Positions 1 through 8,750 are shown, numbered from the stretch's first letter. The stretch is 32,426 nucleotides of DNA from Pediococcus argentinicus (GCF_001437605.1 NZ_JQCQ01000020.1:1-32426), one strand, 5' to 3'. The notes: generated by a model from the letters alone, not told the origin. A program made the numbers and translations.

Positions 1-50
1 CTCTCTTGACTTATTACCTTAGGTCTTATAGAACCACTTTAATTATTTAT

Positions 51-96
51 TTTAAAAGAGAGCCGCATCAAAATATTGTTTTGATAACCGACTCTC
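51..96 (-). terminator. intrinsic terminator of manA
   Basis: On the minus strand a GAGAG...CTCTC stem with an inner ATCAAAA/TTTTGAT stem is followed by TTTTAAAA. It lies just after the manA stop codon. Confidence 0.75.
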
Positions 97-104
97 AGTA
101 TATC

Positions 105-1070
105 CTATTCTCCAGGTTCACTAACAATTAAAGTTAGATTTCCTGAATATTTCCATGATTTAACCGGATTAGGAATTATAAAATGTTGTCCTTTTTTCAG
201 ATCATAAGTTTGACCATCAACCTCTAATTCACCGATACCATCCAAAACTGAAACTAATGTATAGAGACCTTGACGGTTAAATTCCGCTGAACCATTTGCT
301 AGTTCAACCTTAGCCACTGTGAAGTATTTGGAAACTGGAGGTTGAACAAACGTTGTTACCTTTGCATCTCCTACTTCACTTACTCCTGTATTTAGCTTAG
401 GATCATGGTGTGGAACAGTCGTAACATCAATTGATTGTTTCAAATGAAGTTCACGCTTTTCGCCAGTTGTAGCATCAACACGATCAAAATCGTATAAGCG
501 ATATGTTGTGTCACTACTTTGTTGAGTCTCAAGAACCATAATTCCTTTACCCAATGCATGAATAGTACCACTTGGAACATAGTAGAACTCTCCCGCTTTA
601 ACTGGGACCTTTCTAAATAACTTGTTCCATTCGCCATTATTAATCCATTCTGCTAATTCTTCGCGTGTTTTGGCATTATGACCATAATAAAGTTCTGCAC
701 CTGGTTCGGCAGAGATTACATACCAGCATTCTGTCTTACCTAATTCATGTTCGTGTTCAGCCGCGTATTGATCATCTGGATGAACCTGAACTGATAAATC
801 ATCATTAGCATCTAAAATCTTAGTTAAAAGTGGGAACACATCTCCTTTAGCATTGCCAAATTGTTCACGATGCTGATCCCATAGTTCATTTAACTTTAAG
901 CCGGCAAATTCGCCATTGATAATAGTTGCGGGACCATGCTTATGAGCTGAAATAGCCCAAGCCTCTCCAGTATGGTCACTTGGAATATCATAACCAAATT
1001 CAGTTTTGAGATGATTTCCACCCCAAATTTTTTCATGTAACACTGGTTTTAAAAATAACGGTTCACTCAA
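105..1070 (-). CDS. manA: mannose-6-phosphate isomerase, class I
   Basis: Converts mannose-6-phosphate to fructose-6-phosphate in the cytoplasm and links mannose uptake, or GDP-mannose supply, to glycolysis. The 321-residue length is usual for the short Gram-positive class I (cupin) enzymes. Visible family motifs are QVHPDD near residue 96, with the metal-binding Gln and His, GKTECWYV about 15 residues later with the metal-binding Glu, and PSGTIHALGKG followed by ETQQSSDTTYR near residue 165-190. The start is TTG (MSEPLFLKP) with AAGGGG about 8 nt upstream. It appears monocistronic, with its own terminator after it and the terminator of the serine hydrolase gene before it. Family assignment is secure; whether the cell uses it mainly for catabolism or polysaccharide synthesis cannot be seen. 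Confidence 0.95.
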   Translation of the reverse strand: MSEPLFLKPVLHEKIWGGNHLKTEFGYDIPSDHTGEAWAISAHKHGPATIINGEFAGLKLNELWDQHREQFGNAKGDVFPLLTKILDANDDLSVQVHPDDQYAAEHEHELGKTECWYVISAEPGAELYYGHNAKTREELAEWINNGEWNKLFRKVPVKAGEFYYVPSGTIHALGKGIMVLETQQSSDTTYRLYDFDRVDATTGEKRELHLKQSIDVTTVPHHDPKLNTGVSEVGDAKVTTFVQPPVSKYFTVAKVELANGSAEFNRQGLYTLVSVLDGIGELEVDGQTYDLKKGQHFIIPNPVKSWKYSGNLTLIVSEPGE

Positions 1071-1114
1071 GATATTTGCCCCTTTTCACTAGTTTTCAAG
1101 AACTATCTTACCAT

Positions 1115-1140
1115 AAAAAAGCGCTTCTATTAAGCGTTTT
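1115..1140 (-). terminator. intrinsic terminator of the serine hydrolase gene
   Basis: On the minus strand AAACGCTT and AAGCGCTT form a short stem followed by TTTTTT, immediately after the stop codon at 1143. Confidence 0.7.
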
Positions 1141-1142
1141 CA

Positions 1143-2147
1143 TTATTTATCTTCTCTAGCAAAGGTACCGTAAATCTGTTGTCGAAGTGTCAAAAAATCG
1201 ATGTTAGGTGCCGGATGAACCCGATTGGTGAGCACCACAACTGCGTTTTTTGTTTTTCGATCTAACAAAATGAATGTTCCAGTGAATCCACTATGCCGTA
1301 AAATCATATTTCCTTCACCACTCTGTTCAATCGCCCAGCCCATTGATCTACTTAGATCCGGATTGGCAGTTTGATTACTGTCAAAAAGATCCATTGTCTG
1401 TTGAGTCAATGGGCTTTTATCAGTGTTGAGGCCAAGCATCCACTGTATAAAAACTAATAAATCGGACTTGATTGCAAATAATCCGGCTGAACCTGAATGT
1501 TCTTTTAATGAAAATGCCTTTGGATCGTGAACTAATCCTCGCGTAGTAATATCATTACGTACTTCGGTAGATACTGTCTTTAATGGACTTGGTTTAAAAG
1601 TGGCTTCAGAAAGTCCGAGTTCATTTAGAATGCTAGTCTGAATTAAGTTTTGAATTGGTTGATGTAATATTCGTTCGGCTATAAATCCAAGCAACAGGAA
1701 ATTATAGTCGTTGTAGACAACCTTTTTATTAAACCAAGCTCCAAAAGAAATACTTTCGTACAGAGCTTCCCGCAATTCACTAGCATTTAATTCATCCCGA
1801 TTCTCAATCCATCCTTCAACACCTGAAGTATGCGTAACTAAATGACGAATTAAAACTCGATCATCTTTAATTTGAGGTAGAAACTCACTTACTCGGTCAT
1901 CTAGTGCAACTTTGTTTTCTTCAATGAGCTGCATAATAACTGGAACTGTTCCCATGATCTTCGTTAAAGAAGCCACATCGAATAGCTGATTTTGCTTCAA
2001 CTCAATCTTACTTGGATTCAATTGTGCATAACCCACTGTCTCATCGGCTATAATCTGACCATGTTCCATGACAAAGTAATCTAACCCTGGAGCTAATTTC
2101 TGATTTATTATTTCTTTTATTTGTTGAATGGTTTGTTCAAAAGCCAT
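1143..2147 (-). CDS. serine hydrolase of the beta-lactamase (class C / PBP-like) family
   Basis: A 334-residue member of the beta-lactamase-related family (PF00144). The catalytic SxxK is SLTK near residue 60, the YxN element is YDYN near residue 147, and the third motif is HSG near residue 287. No signal peptide or membrane anchor is evident, so it is probably cytoplasmic. Members act as D-Ala carboxypeptidases, esterases or unassigned hydrolases. The motifs alone do not show which substrate is used, and I would not call it a resistance enzyme. The gene has an ATG start and its own terminator, and stands alone between manA and the ABC operon. Confidence 0.85.
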   Translation of the reverse strand: MAFEQTIQQIKEIINQKLAPGLDYFVMEHGQIIADETVGYAQLNPSKIELKQNQLFDVASLTKIMGTVPVIMQLIEENKVALDDRVSEFLPQIKDDRVLIRHLVTHTSGVEGWIENRDELNASELREALYESISFGAWFNKKVVYNDYNFLLLGFIAERILHQPIQNLIQTSILNELGLSEATFKPSPLKTVSTEVRNDITTRGLVHDPKAFSLKEHSGSAGLFAIKSDLLVFIQWMLGLNTDKSPLTQQTMDLFDSNQTANPDLSRSMGWAIEQSGEGNMILRHSGFTGTFILLDRKTKNAVVVLTNRVHPAPNIDFLTLRQQIYGTFAREDK

Positions 2148-2171
2148 CTCGAAACCTCAATTCTATAAATT

Positions 2172-2205
2172 AAAAAAGGTACCCGACAAATATCGGATAC
2201 CCTTT
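2172..2205 (-). terminator. intrinsic terminator of the TetR-ABC operon
   Basis: Minus-strand hairpin GGTATCCGA/TCGGGTACC followed by TTTTTT, right after the second ABC gene. Confidence 0.85.
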
Positions 2206-2217
2206 CATTATAAGCCT

Positions 2218-4095
2218 TTAAATAACTTCTCCACTAGCAAATTGTGAATTGTACAAGTCAGCGTAGAAACCTTTATCTTCCATCAATGAATCATGGTTAC
2301 CAGTTTCAACGATTTGACCGTGATTTACAACGACAATATTGTTAGCATTTCTAATTGTTGAGAGACGGTGGGCAACAACGAAACTTGTCCGGTTTTTCAA
2401 CAACTTGTTCATAGCACGTTGAATTAGCACTTCAGTACGTGTATCAACAGAACTTGTAGCTTCATCCAAAATCAAGATATCTGGATCTGCAAGGAAGGCA
2501 CGTGCAATTGTTAATAACTGACGCTGTCCTTGTGAAATGTTGGATGCTGCTTCATTCAAGATTGTATCGTAACCTTGAGGAAGTTGACGAATGAAGGTAT
2601 CAGCATGAGCTGCCTTAGCTGCTGCATACATATCTTCATCAGAAGCACCTTCGCGACCATATTTGATATTATCACGAATTGATCCAGTAAAGAGCCATGT
2701 ATCTTGGAGAACCATTGCAAATTGCTGTCTTAACTTAGAACGATCAATGTTAAGCGTATCTTTACCATCCAACAGAATAGTTCCTGAGTTAACATCATAG
2801 AAACGTTCTAGCAAGTTGATAATAGTTGTCTTACCAGCACCAGTTGGTCCAACAATAGCCACCATTTCACCTGGCTCGACCCGCAAGTTAAAGTTACGGA
2901 TTAATGGTGTGTCTGGAACATAACGGAAGTCAACATTATCAAAGATAATCTTAGCTGTTGTATCGATTGGTTGAACATCACTCTTAGTTTCTTCCATCTC
3001 TGGTTCATCTAAAACTTCAAAGATTCGTTCAGCTGATGCCATTGTCATTTGCAATGTATTAGCGATATTAGCAATCTGTGTAATTGGTTGTGAAAATTGT
3101 TGTGTATATTGCAAGAACGCTTGAACATTACCTAATGAGATTTGCCCATGAGCAACTTCGATACCACCAAGTACAGCAACTAATAAATAACCCAAGTTCT
3201 TAACAAAGTTCATCAATGGCATGATTAATCCACTGATAAATTGAGCTTTCCAAGCTGACTTATAGTATTCGTCATTTTCTTTTTTGAAGTCTTCGATTGC
3301 AACTTGTTCATGATTAAAAGTTTTGATAACTGTATGACCAGCATATGTTTCTTCAACTTGATCATTCAATAAACCTAAATGAGCTTGTTGTTTACCAAAG
3401 TACTTCTGAGATCTTGGGGCAACCAACGCAACCACAATCAAACTTAGCGGAACAGTTGCCACAGCAAGTAACGTTAATTTCCAACTGATGGTAAGCATCA
3501 TATATAGAACACCAACGAATTGGAATGCACTAGTTACTAACTGCGTTAAACTTTGTTGCAATGTCGAACTAATGTTATCCATGTCATTAGCCATACGACT
3601 CATAATGTCACCATTTGAGTGAGTATCGTAATATGAAATTGGAACACGTTTCATTTTTTCTTTGAAGTCAGTTCTCAATTGAGCAACCGCTTTTTGAGAA
3701 ACACGCGTCATAATGATTTGTTGTAAGAAACTGAACAAACCAGACAAGATGTATAAAATAGCAACGGTCAATAAGATCTGACCGATTTTTGTAAAGTTGA
3801 TTGGAAGAGAATGAAGTGGAATACCAGCCTTCATTTCGGCATTACCCTTCATAACTCCCTTAAAGATTTCCGTAGTTGCTTCACCTAAAACCTTAGGTGT
3901 GCGAATCTGAAGAATTACAGAAACAGCAGCCATAATCAAAACGATTGAAAATCCAAACATCCAAGGGGATAAATATTTAACTAAGCGACGGGTTGATTTC
4001 CAAAAGTTCTTTGGCTTTTCAACTGCTTGTCCCATTCCTGGGCCATGACCGCCACCACGTGGGCCACGTGATTGTGAGGTTTCATTTTTAGCCAT
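2218..4095 (-). CDS. ABC exporter half-transporter, catalytically competent subunit
   Basis: A half-transporter with an N-terminal six-helix membrane domain and a C-terminal ATPase domain. It should pair with the subunit encoded just upstream to export drugs, lipids or peptides. Its ATP-site elements are complete: Walker A GPTGAGKTT, Walker B ILILDEATSSVD with the catalytic Glu, and H-loop AHRLSTI. The signature is ISQGQRQ, a variant of LSGGQ. The start is taken as ATG at 4095 (MAKNETSQ, 625 residues): GGGGATC lies 8 nt upstream and the ATG overlaps the upstream stop as ATGGCTAA. The N-terminal tail is Gly/Pro/His-rich. This layout matches heterodimeric multidrug exporters such as LmrCD and BmrCD. 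The substrate is unknown. Confidence 0.92.
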   Translation of the reverse strand: MAKNETSQSRGPRGGGHGPGMGQAVEKPKNFWKSTRRLVKYLSPWMFGFSIVLIMAAVSVILQIRTPKVLGEATTEIFKGVMKGNAEMKAGIPLHSLPINFTKIGQILLTVAILYILSGLFSFLQQIIMTRVSQKAVAQLRTDFKEKMKRVPISYYDTHSNGDIMSRMANDMDNISSTLQQSLTQLVTSAFQFVGVLYMMLTISWKLTLLAVATVPLSLIVVALVAPRSQKYFGKQQAHLGLLNDQVEETYAGHTVIKTFNHEQVAIEDFKKENDEYYKSAWKAQFISGLIMPLMNFVKNLGYLLVAVLGGIEVAHGQISLGNVQAFLQYTQQFSQPITQIANIANTLQMTMASAERIFEVLDEPEMEETKSDVQPIDTTAKIIFDNVDFRYVPDTPLIRNFNLRVEPGEMVAIVGPTGAGKTTIINLLERFYDVNSGTILLDGKDTLNIDRSKLRQQFAMVLQDTWLFTGSIRDNIKYGREGASDEDMYAAAKAAHADTFIRQLPQGYDTILNEAASNISQGQRQLLTIARAFLADPDILILDEATSSVDTRTEVLIQRAMNKLLKNRTSFVVAHRLSTIRNANNIVVVNHGQIVETGNHDSLMEDKGFYADLYNSQFASGEVI

Positions 4096-5827
4096 TTTCT
4101 TGATCCCCTTTCTTAATTTGTGAATCGATGATTTCACGATAAGTTTTGTTGTTTTCTTTCAATTCTGCATGAGTACCTTGACCAACTAATTTACCTTCGT
4201 CAATAACAAGGATCAAGTCAGCATCGGCGACTGTAGCAATTCGTTGAGCAACAATGATAACAATACGATTCTTCATTTCAGGGTCAGCTTTCAAAGCTCC
4301 ACGAAGTTCAGCATCAGTCTTAAAATCAAGTGCTGAAAATGAATCATCAAAGATATAGATTTGAGCATTCTTCACTAGGGTCCGAGCAATCGTCAAACGT
4401 TGCTTTTGACCACCAGAGAAGTTATCACCATTTTGTTCAACCGGTGTATCAAGTCCTTCACCATCTTTGGAAATAAATTCTAGTGCTTGAGCAATTTCAA
4501 GTGCGTGCCAGATTTCATCATCAGTAGCAGATTCATTACCGTAAAGCATGTTGTCCCGAATTGTTCCCTTGAAAAGAACTGATTTTTGTTGAGCCAACGA
4601 AACTTTTGAATGTAAGTCAAACTGACTCAACGTCTTAATATCAGTTTGATCTAAATCAATCGTTCCACTTTCAGGATCGAATAAACGTGGAATCAAACTA
4701 ATTAAAGTTGATTTACCAGAACCAGTACCACCAATAATAGCAACAGTCTCACCCGCTTTAGCATGGAAGTCAGCATCAACAAGTGATAGCTTTTCAGCCC
4801 CCGGATAACGGAAATTAACGTTGTTGAAGTCCAAAGAAACTGGTTTATTACTATCAACTTCAGTAAGTTGTTCTTGATCAACAACACTATTCTTAGTGTC
4901 TAATACTTCATTGATACGAGCTGCAGATGCTGAAGCACGAGGGATAAATACGAATACCATTGAAAGCATCATGAAACTCATCAAAATTTGCATTGCGTAA
5001 GTCATGAACGCAACTAGGTTACCTACTTGCATTGTTTGGTTAGCAATTAATTTACCACCGTACCAGATAATTCCCATATTAGTACCACTCATGATCAATG
5101 TCATAATTGGGAACATAAATGAAACGATTGTGAATACTTTGATACCGGTCTTTGTATAATCTTGGTTAGCATCTTTGAAACGATCTTGTTCAAATTGATC
5201 TTGGTTGAAAGCACGAATAACACGAACCCCCGTTAAACCTTCACGGAAAACCAAGTTAATCCGATCAATTTTCTTTTGCAAACTTTTAAATAGAGGAACT
5301 GCAAAGAACATGATAATTCCAACAAAGACAGCCAAAATAGGCAATGAAACCAAAAATACACCTGTTAATTCTGGTTGTTTGTTATAAGCCATAAATCCAG
5401 CACCAACCAACATAATTGGTGACATTAACATCATACGAAGAACCATGACCATAACATTTTGGATTTGGATAACATCATTAGTTGTTCTGGTAATTAATGA
5501 AGCATCGCCAAATTTTTCAAACTCATAATTTGATAGGAAAGAAACTTTTTCAAATAAATCATTTCGAATCTTATTACCCATCTTTTGAGCTTGTGTGGAA
5601 GCAAAGTAAACATTAACTGCTGCGGCCACAATTCCGACCAATGATACGATTAACATTTTGTATCCGGAATTCCAAATATATGAAATATCACTCTTAGCGA
5701 CACCTTTGTTAATAATATCTGATGTAATATTTGGTAAAATCAAATCGGTCGAAACTTGCACGATTAAGAAAATCGTTCCAATTGCGACCGCCCACCATTG
5801 TAGGCGTGATTTCATTAGTTTAAACAT
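4088..5827 (-). CDS. ABC exporter half-transporter, degenerate-site subunit
   Basis: First gene of the ABC pair (579 residues from ATG 5827; AAGGGGGAT ends 5 nt upstream). It has a six-helix membrane domain followed by an ATPase domain. Walker A is GGTGSGKST and the signature is a canonical FSGGQKQR. The Walker B region reads IYIFDDSFSALD, so the catalytic Glu is Asp, and the H-loop His is Gln (VAQRIATV). These two losses mark the non-hydrolysing site known in asymmetric heterodimeric exporters (LmrC, BmrC, TM287 type). It overlaps the TetR gene by 8 nt (ATGTTTAA) and the next ABC gene by 8 nt, so all three are translationally coupled. The substrate cannot be read from sequence. Confidence 0.92.
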   Translation of the reverse strand: MFKLMKSRLQWWAVAIGTIFLIVQVSTDLILPNITSDIINKGVAKSDISYIWNSGYKMLIVSLVGIVAAAVNVYFASTQAQKMGNKIRNDLFEKVSFLSNYEFEKFGDASLITRTTNDVIQIQNVMVMVLRMMLMSPIMLVGAGFMAYNKQPELTGVFLVSLPILAVFVGIIMFFAVPLFKSLQKKIDRINLVFREGLTGVRVIRAFNQDQFEQDRFKDANQDYTKTGIKVFTIVSFMFPIMTLIMSGTNMGIIWYGGKLIANQTMQVGNLVAFMTYAMQILMSFMMLSMVFVFIPRASASAARINEVLDTKNSVVDQEQLTEVDSNKPVSLDFNNVNFRYPGAEKLSLVDADFHAKAGETVAIIGGTGSGKSTLISLIPRLFDPESGTIDLDQTDIKTLSQFDLHSKVSLAQQKSVLFKGTIRDNMLYGNESATDDEIWHALEIAQALEFISKDGEGLDTPVEQNGDNFSGGQKQRLTIARTLVKNAQIYIFDDSFSALDFKTDAELRGALKADPEMKNRIVIIVAQRIATVADADLILVIDEGKLVGQGTHAELKENNKTYREIIDSQIKKGDQENG

Positions 5828-6485
5828 TTTTATCCCCCTTGTTTTTACGAGCACCAAATTCGAGCCAATCTAAGTTACGATTAAAGACCTCTTTGGTTTG
5901 GTTAACTGTTTCTGTTGTTTCACCATCAGAGCTAATGAAGAATCTAGCAACTGAGTGGAAGAAAACCATCACGATCATTCTAAATAACATCCCAATATCA
6001 TGCTTATTGGCAACATTGAGTTTTGAATCATCCGTAACGTCGATAATCTCAGAACGAATATTTCTCAAATTCTGAGATCCATGAAATTGAACTTGTGGAC
6101 CATGATGTTGTGCATTCTCAGCATGAATTAAATTCATATTCAAAAAGAAATTCTTAAAGAATGCTTTATTAGGTCCATCCACAATCTCATCAATATAATG
6201 ACTGAAATAAATCCGACATGCCTTGAACAAGTCACCATCGTTGTCATTAATTACATCGATCAAATGAAAATGTAGGTCTTCAAATATTAATCCAAAATAA
6301 TAGCTATATAAATCGGCTTTATCTGTAAAATACTGATAAAAGCTACCGCGTGGAATACCAGCATCAGCAATGATTCTACTAATCGATGCCTCTTGAAATG
6401 GGACGCGTGAGAACTCACTTTTGGCTGCGTGAATTATCCGTTCTTTTTTCTCAGCTTTTAAATTAAAAAAGGTTTTAGTTGGCAT
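5820..6485 (-). CDS. TetR/AcrR-family regulator of the ABC exporter operon
   Basis: A 221-residue repressor-type protein. The N-terminal helix-turn-helix lies in residues 10-50 (FSRVPFQEASISRIIADAG then IPRGSFYQYFTDK), typical of TetR proteins. The remainder is a divergent all-helical ligand domain. The start at 6485 (MPTKTFFN) has AGGAGG 5 nt upstream; a longer reading frame would start inside the operator. It is the first gene of a three-gene operon with the two ABC half-transporters. The palindrome at 6498-6512, just downstream of its promoter, suggests autoregulation relieved by an exported ligand. That is inference from layout. Confidence 0.9.
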   Translation of the reverse strand: MPTKTFFNLKAEKKERIIHAAKSEFSRVPFQEASISRIIADAGIPRGSFYQYFTDKADLYSYYFGLIFEDLHFHLIDVINDNDGDLFKACRIYFSHYIDEIVDGPNKAFFKNFFLNMNLIHAENAQHHGPQVQFHGSQNLRNIRSEIIDVTDDSKLNVANKHDIGMLFRMIVMVFFHSVARFFISSDGETTETVNQTKEVFNRNLDWLEFGARKNKGDKNV

Positions 6486-6497
6486 ATTACCTCCTAG

Positions 6498-6512
6498 ATG
6501 ACACGCTGTCAT
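6498..6512. promoter_or_regulatory. putative TetR operator
   Basis: Perfect inverted repeat ATGACA-CGC-TGTCAT between the -10 box and the tetR start codon, where a bound repressor would block the operon promoter. Confidence 0.65.
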
Positions 6513-6520
6513 AATGATGA

Positions 6521-6548
6521 ATTATACTCTTACAGAAATGATTTGCAA
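6521..6548 (-). promoter_or_regulatory. promoter of the TetR-ABC operon
   Basis: Minus strand -35 TTGCAA (6543-6548), 16-bp spacer and consensus -10 TATAAT (6521-6526). Confidence 0.7.
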
Positions 6549-6568
6549 TAACTTTTACTTGTAATTTT

Positions 6569-6577
6569 TGATACAAT
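6569..6577 (+). promoter_or_regulatory. extended -10 promoter for the 6604-7832 genes
   Basis: TGATACAAT (extended -10) lies 27 nt before the start codon at 6604; the -35 is weak. Confidence 0.5.
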
Positions 6578-6603
6578 AGTCGATAGAGAAAGAGGGTTTA
6601 TCA

Positions 6604-6933
6604 ATGGCTACCAATTCAGATGCTTTATACAATGTTCTTTGGCAAGTTGATCGTAAACCGAATTTAGCAACATTCAGCAGTAATGGTTATTCAAATGTAG
6701 TATCTATTTTAATTCCGGACACCGTCAAAGTATCCAATCCAGAATTTTACTTTCCATCTGACTCACTACTAGTTGACCGTTTAGCTGATGAATTTGTTGC
6801 TAAAAATGGTGATTTGTTAGAAAGAATCAAACAAAAAAATAAAAAGATTGATCACGGACTAGAATCCGTTTGGATCACTACTACACATATAACGAGAAAA
6901 CATCAATATATGCTAGAACTCACGTACGAATAG
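6604..6933 (+). CDS. hypothetical protein
   Basis: I do not recognise this 109-residue protein. It has no signal peptide or membrane segment and looks cytoplasmic. It mixes hydrophobic strands (NVVSILIPDT) with a basic segment near residue 75-85 (RIKQKNKKID). AGAGGG precedes the ATG by about 8 nt. It is the first of three closely spaced plus-strand genes with the tautomerase and a GreA-type factor and may be co-transcribed with them. It diverges from the TetR-ABC operon, so the two promoters share the 6486-6603 spacer. Confidence 0.75.
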   Translation: MATNSDALYNVLWQVDRKPNLATFSSNGYSNVVSILIPDTVKVSNPEFYFPSDSLLVDRLADEFVAKNGDLLERIKQKNKKIDHGLESVWITTTHITRKHQYMLELTYE

Positions 6934-6957
6934 AATAATTATAAAGGAGTTAATACT

Positions 6958-7350
6958 ATGCCATTAATTCGCATCGATATGATTAAAGGTCGTTCAAAAG
7001 AAGAAATTAAACAAATTCTAGATATTTCTTACGAAACTATGTTGGAAGATTTCGGTGCTCCTGTCGGAGATCGTTATCAGATTGTAAATCAACATGACCC
7101 AGAAGAAATGCAAATTTTAGATACCGGACTAGGATTTTCAAGAACTAAAGATGTTTTAATTTTCAGTTTGACTACTCGTCCTCGAACAGAAGAACAAAAG
7201 GTCAACTTCTACCGTGACCTAGTAGCTCGTTTAAATGAAAAGACTGGTATTTCTCCAGATGATATCATGATTAATTTAACAGTTAATAGTGATGCCGACT
7301 GGAGCTTTGGCCAAGGAGAAGTCCAGTTCTTAAATGGAAAGCTCTCTTAA
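6958..7350 (+). CDS. tautomerase-superfamily protein
   Basis: A 130-residue member of the tautomerase superfamily, similar in size and pattern to the MSAD / Tautomerase_2 branch (PF14552). Removal of Met1 exposes Pro as the N-terminal catalytic base (MPLIRIDMIKGRS), the family hallmark. The segment RTEEQKVNFYRDLVARL and the downstream ISPDDIMINL also fit. The natural substrate is unknown, as for most family members. AAAGGAG lies 8 nt before the ATG. It sits 24 nt after the hypothetical gene and 5 nt before the greA-like gene, which suggests one transcript. Confidence 0.85.
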   Translation: MPLIRIDMIKGRSKEEIKQILDISYETMLEDFGAPVGDRYQIVNQHDPEEMQILDTGLGFSRTKDVLIFSLTTRPRTEEQKVNFYRDLVARLNEKTGISPDDIMINLTVNSDADWSFGQGEVQFLNGKLS

Positions 7351-7355
7351 TAATC

Positions 7356-7832
7356 ATGTCCAATGAACAAAACCAAATTACTCCAGCAGGACTTCAAGAA
7401 CTTAAAAGAGAAGTTGAAGCAACCAAAGAGCAACGCCCTACTCTTATCAAAGCACTGCAACACGCTCGCTCATTGGGCGACTTATCTGAAAACGCTGAAT
7501 ATAGTTCTGCAAAACGAGATTTACGTCATCTTGAAAGTCGACTTCGTTTTTTGAATAAGAAAATTCAATACGCTGAGGTAGTCGCTTCACCTGTTAGCAC
7601 TAATAAAGTTAAACTTGGACACTTCGTGACCGTTGAGTTTTTGGATGATGCCGATCAAGTCACCTACCAAATTGTCGGTCAACAAGAAGTAGATTTGAAG
7701 CAAGCAAAAATATCCTTATCATCTCCACTTGGAAAGGCCTTGTTGAATCATCGGGTTGATGATGTCATATCGATTAAAGCTCCAGCTGGTGATTATCAGG
7801 TTAAAATAATAGATATTAAGAACAAAGGCTAG
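7356..7832 (+). CDS. GreA/GreB-family transcription elongation factor
   Basis: A 158-residue protein with the two-domain Gre layout: an N-terminal coiled coil (about residues 1-75) and a C-terminal FKBP-like domain. The coiled-coil tip reads GDLSENAEY, keeping the conserved Asp and Glu that stimulate RNA cleavage by backtracked RNA polymerase. The C-terminal part has the usual LGHFVTVEF and SPLGKALL segments. Because it sits beside a tautomerase rather than in a housekeeping context, it may be a second Gre paralogue; the rest of the genome would be needed to tell. There is no strong ribosome site, so translation is probably coupled to the upstream gene. A terminator follows at once. Confidence 0.9.
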   Translation: MSNEQNQITPAGLQELKREVEATKEQRPTLIKALQHARSLGDLSENAEYSSAKRDLRHLESRLRFLNKKIQYAEVVASPVSTNKVKLGHFVTVEFLDDADQVTYQIVGQQEVDLKQAKISLSSPLGKALLNHRVDDVISIKAPAGDYQVKIIDIKNKG

Positions 7833-7860
7833 AGAAAATTCATTTTTTCTAGTTTTTTTG
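7829..7860 (+). terminator. intrinsic terminator after the greA-like gene
   Basis: CTAGA...TCTAG hairpin followed by seven T residues directly after the stop codon. Confidence 0.85.
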
Positions 7861-7885
7861 TATTTTTATAGACTCTATATAGTAT

Positions 7886-7998
7886 AAATCGGGGAAATAA
7901 GGCTGCCTCTTGTGCTTAGCTACGAAAATCAAAGTATTCAAAATACAAATCATCCGATTTCCTATGCTATGCTCAGAGCCAAAGCACCTTTTCTCCAC
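7886..7998. repeat. MITE-like short interspersed element (candidate)
   Basis: The 270-bp gap between the greA-like and dedA genes holds no gene. It begins GGGGAAATAAGGCTGCC (7891-7907) and ends with an imperfect inverted copy (reverse strand GGAGAAAAGGTGCTTTGGC, 7978-7996). Internal dyads are AAATCGG/CCGATTT (7886-7892 and 7954-7960) and GTATTCAAAATAC. A related sequence begins at 32402. I infer a small non-coding repeat; its copy number cannot be known here. Confidence 0.4.
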
Positions 7999-8077
7999 TC
8001 TCTTATTTATTAAGTTTTCTTAGTCATTAATCAATTTAATAGACTTTAGCATCAATAATCTGAATAATAGTAAATAA

Positions 8078-8094
8078 ATTATGGAAGCCATAAT
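8078..8094. promoter_or_regulatory. palindrome upstream of dedA
   Basis: Perfect inverted repeat ATTATGG-AAG-CCATAAT, 30 bp before the dedA start codon. It could be an operator; no regulator is adjacent. Confidence 0.35.
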
Positions 8095-8123
8095 ACGCCA
8101 CTATGACGGAGGATGACCCCCTA

Positions 8124-8750
8124 ATGGAACAACAAATACTTAGTATTATTAATGACTTTGGTTATTTAGGCATTATTATCTTAATTGCTTTAGAAAATAT
8201 TTTCCCACCGATTCCCTCTGAAGTTATTTTAACCTTTACTGGTTTTATCACTTTAACTTCAGATCTTACTATCTTAGGAAGTACCCTTGCTGCCACGCTT
8301 GGAGCCGTGCTGGGTGCCGTTGCCTTATATTTAATCGGAAGTTGGCTCACACCAACTCGGTTAAGTCGCTTTGTTCACAGTAAGCTTGGTAAATTCCTAA
8401 GATTTAAAGAAGCGGATATTCAAAAAGCTGAACAATTTTTTGTTAAACACGGTGCTAAAACAGTTTTCTTCGGTAGATTTGTACCAGTCGTTAGAAGTCT
8501 GATTTCTATCCCAGCTGGTATGACTAAGATGTCATTATCCAAATTTGCAATATTAACTACAATTGGAACTTTAATCTGGAATGTTATTTTAATTTCACTG
8601 GGACACTTTGCTGGAAATGCATGGACGCAGGTATCAGCAACTGTTGATTCATTTTCAACTATCGTAACGATCGGTTTAGCAGCAATAGTATTAATCGGAT
8701 TCACAACAATCTATTTCAAACGACTAAAAAAGCAGAAATCTAGTAATTAG
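8124..8750 (+). CDS. DedA-family (VTT domain) membrane protein
   Basis: A 208-residue integral membrane protein of the DedA / SNARE-associated family. The re-entrant signature ENIFPPIPSEV is near residue 25, and the second conserved element GRFVPVVRSLISIPAG is near residue 120. Hydrophobic segments flank both, and the C-terminus is basic (KRLKKQK). Characterised members flip undecaprenyl phosphate or phosphatidylethanolamine across the membrane and support pH and antibiotic tolerance. The start at 8124 (MEQQILS) is preferred because GGAGG lies 11 nt upstream, whereas an in-frame ATG at 8103 would precede that site. It converges on the antiporter gene across a shared terminator. Confidence 0.9.
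   Translation: MEQQILSIINDFGYLGIIILIALENIFPPIPSEVILTFTGFITLTSDLTILGSTLAATLGAVLGAVALYLIGSWLTPTRLSRFVHSKLGKFLRFKEADIQKAEQFFVKHGAKTVFFGRFVPVVRSLISIPAGMTKMSLSKFAILTTIGTLIWNVILISLGHFAGNAWTQVSATVDSFSTIVTIGLAAIVLIGFTTIYFKRLKKQKSSN

Noticed and set aside
8420-8704. 94-residue open frame antisense to dedA
   Set aside because: Shadow of a clear membrane-protein gene, without a ribosome site.
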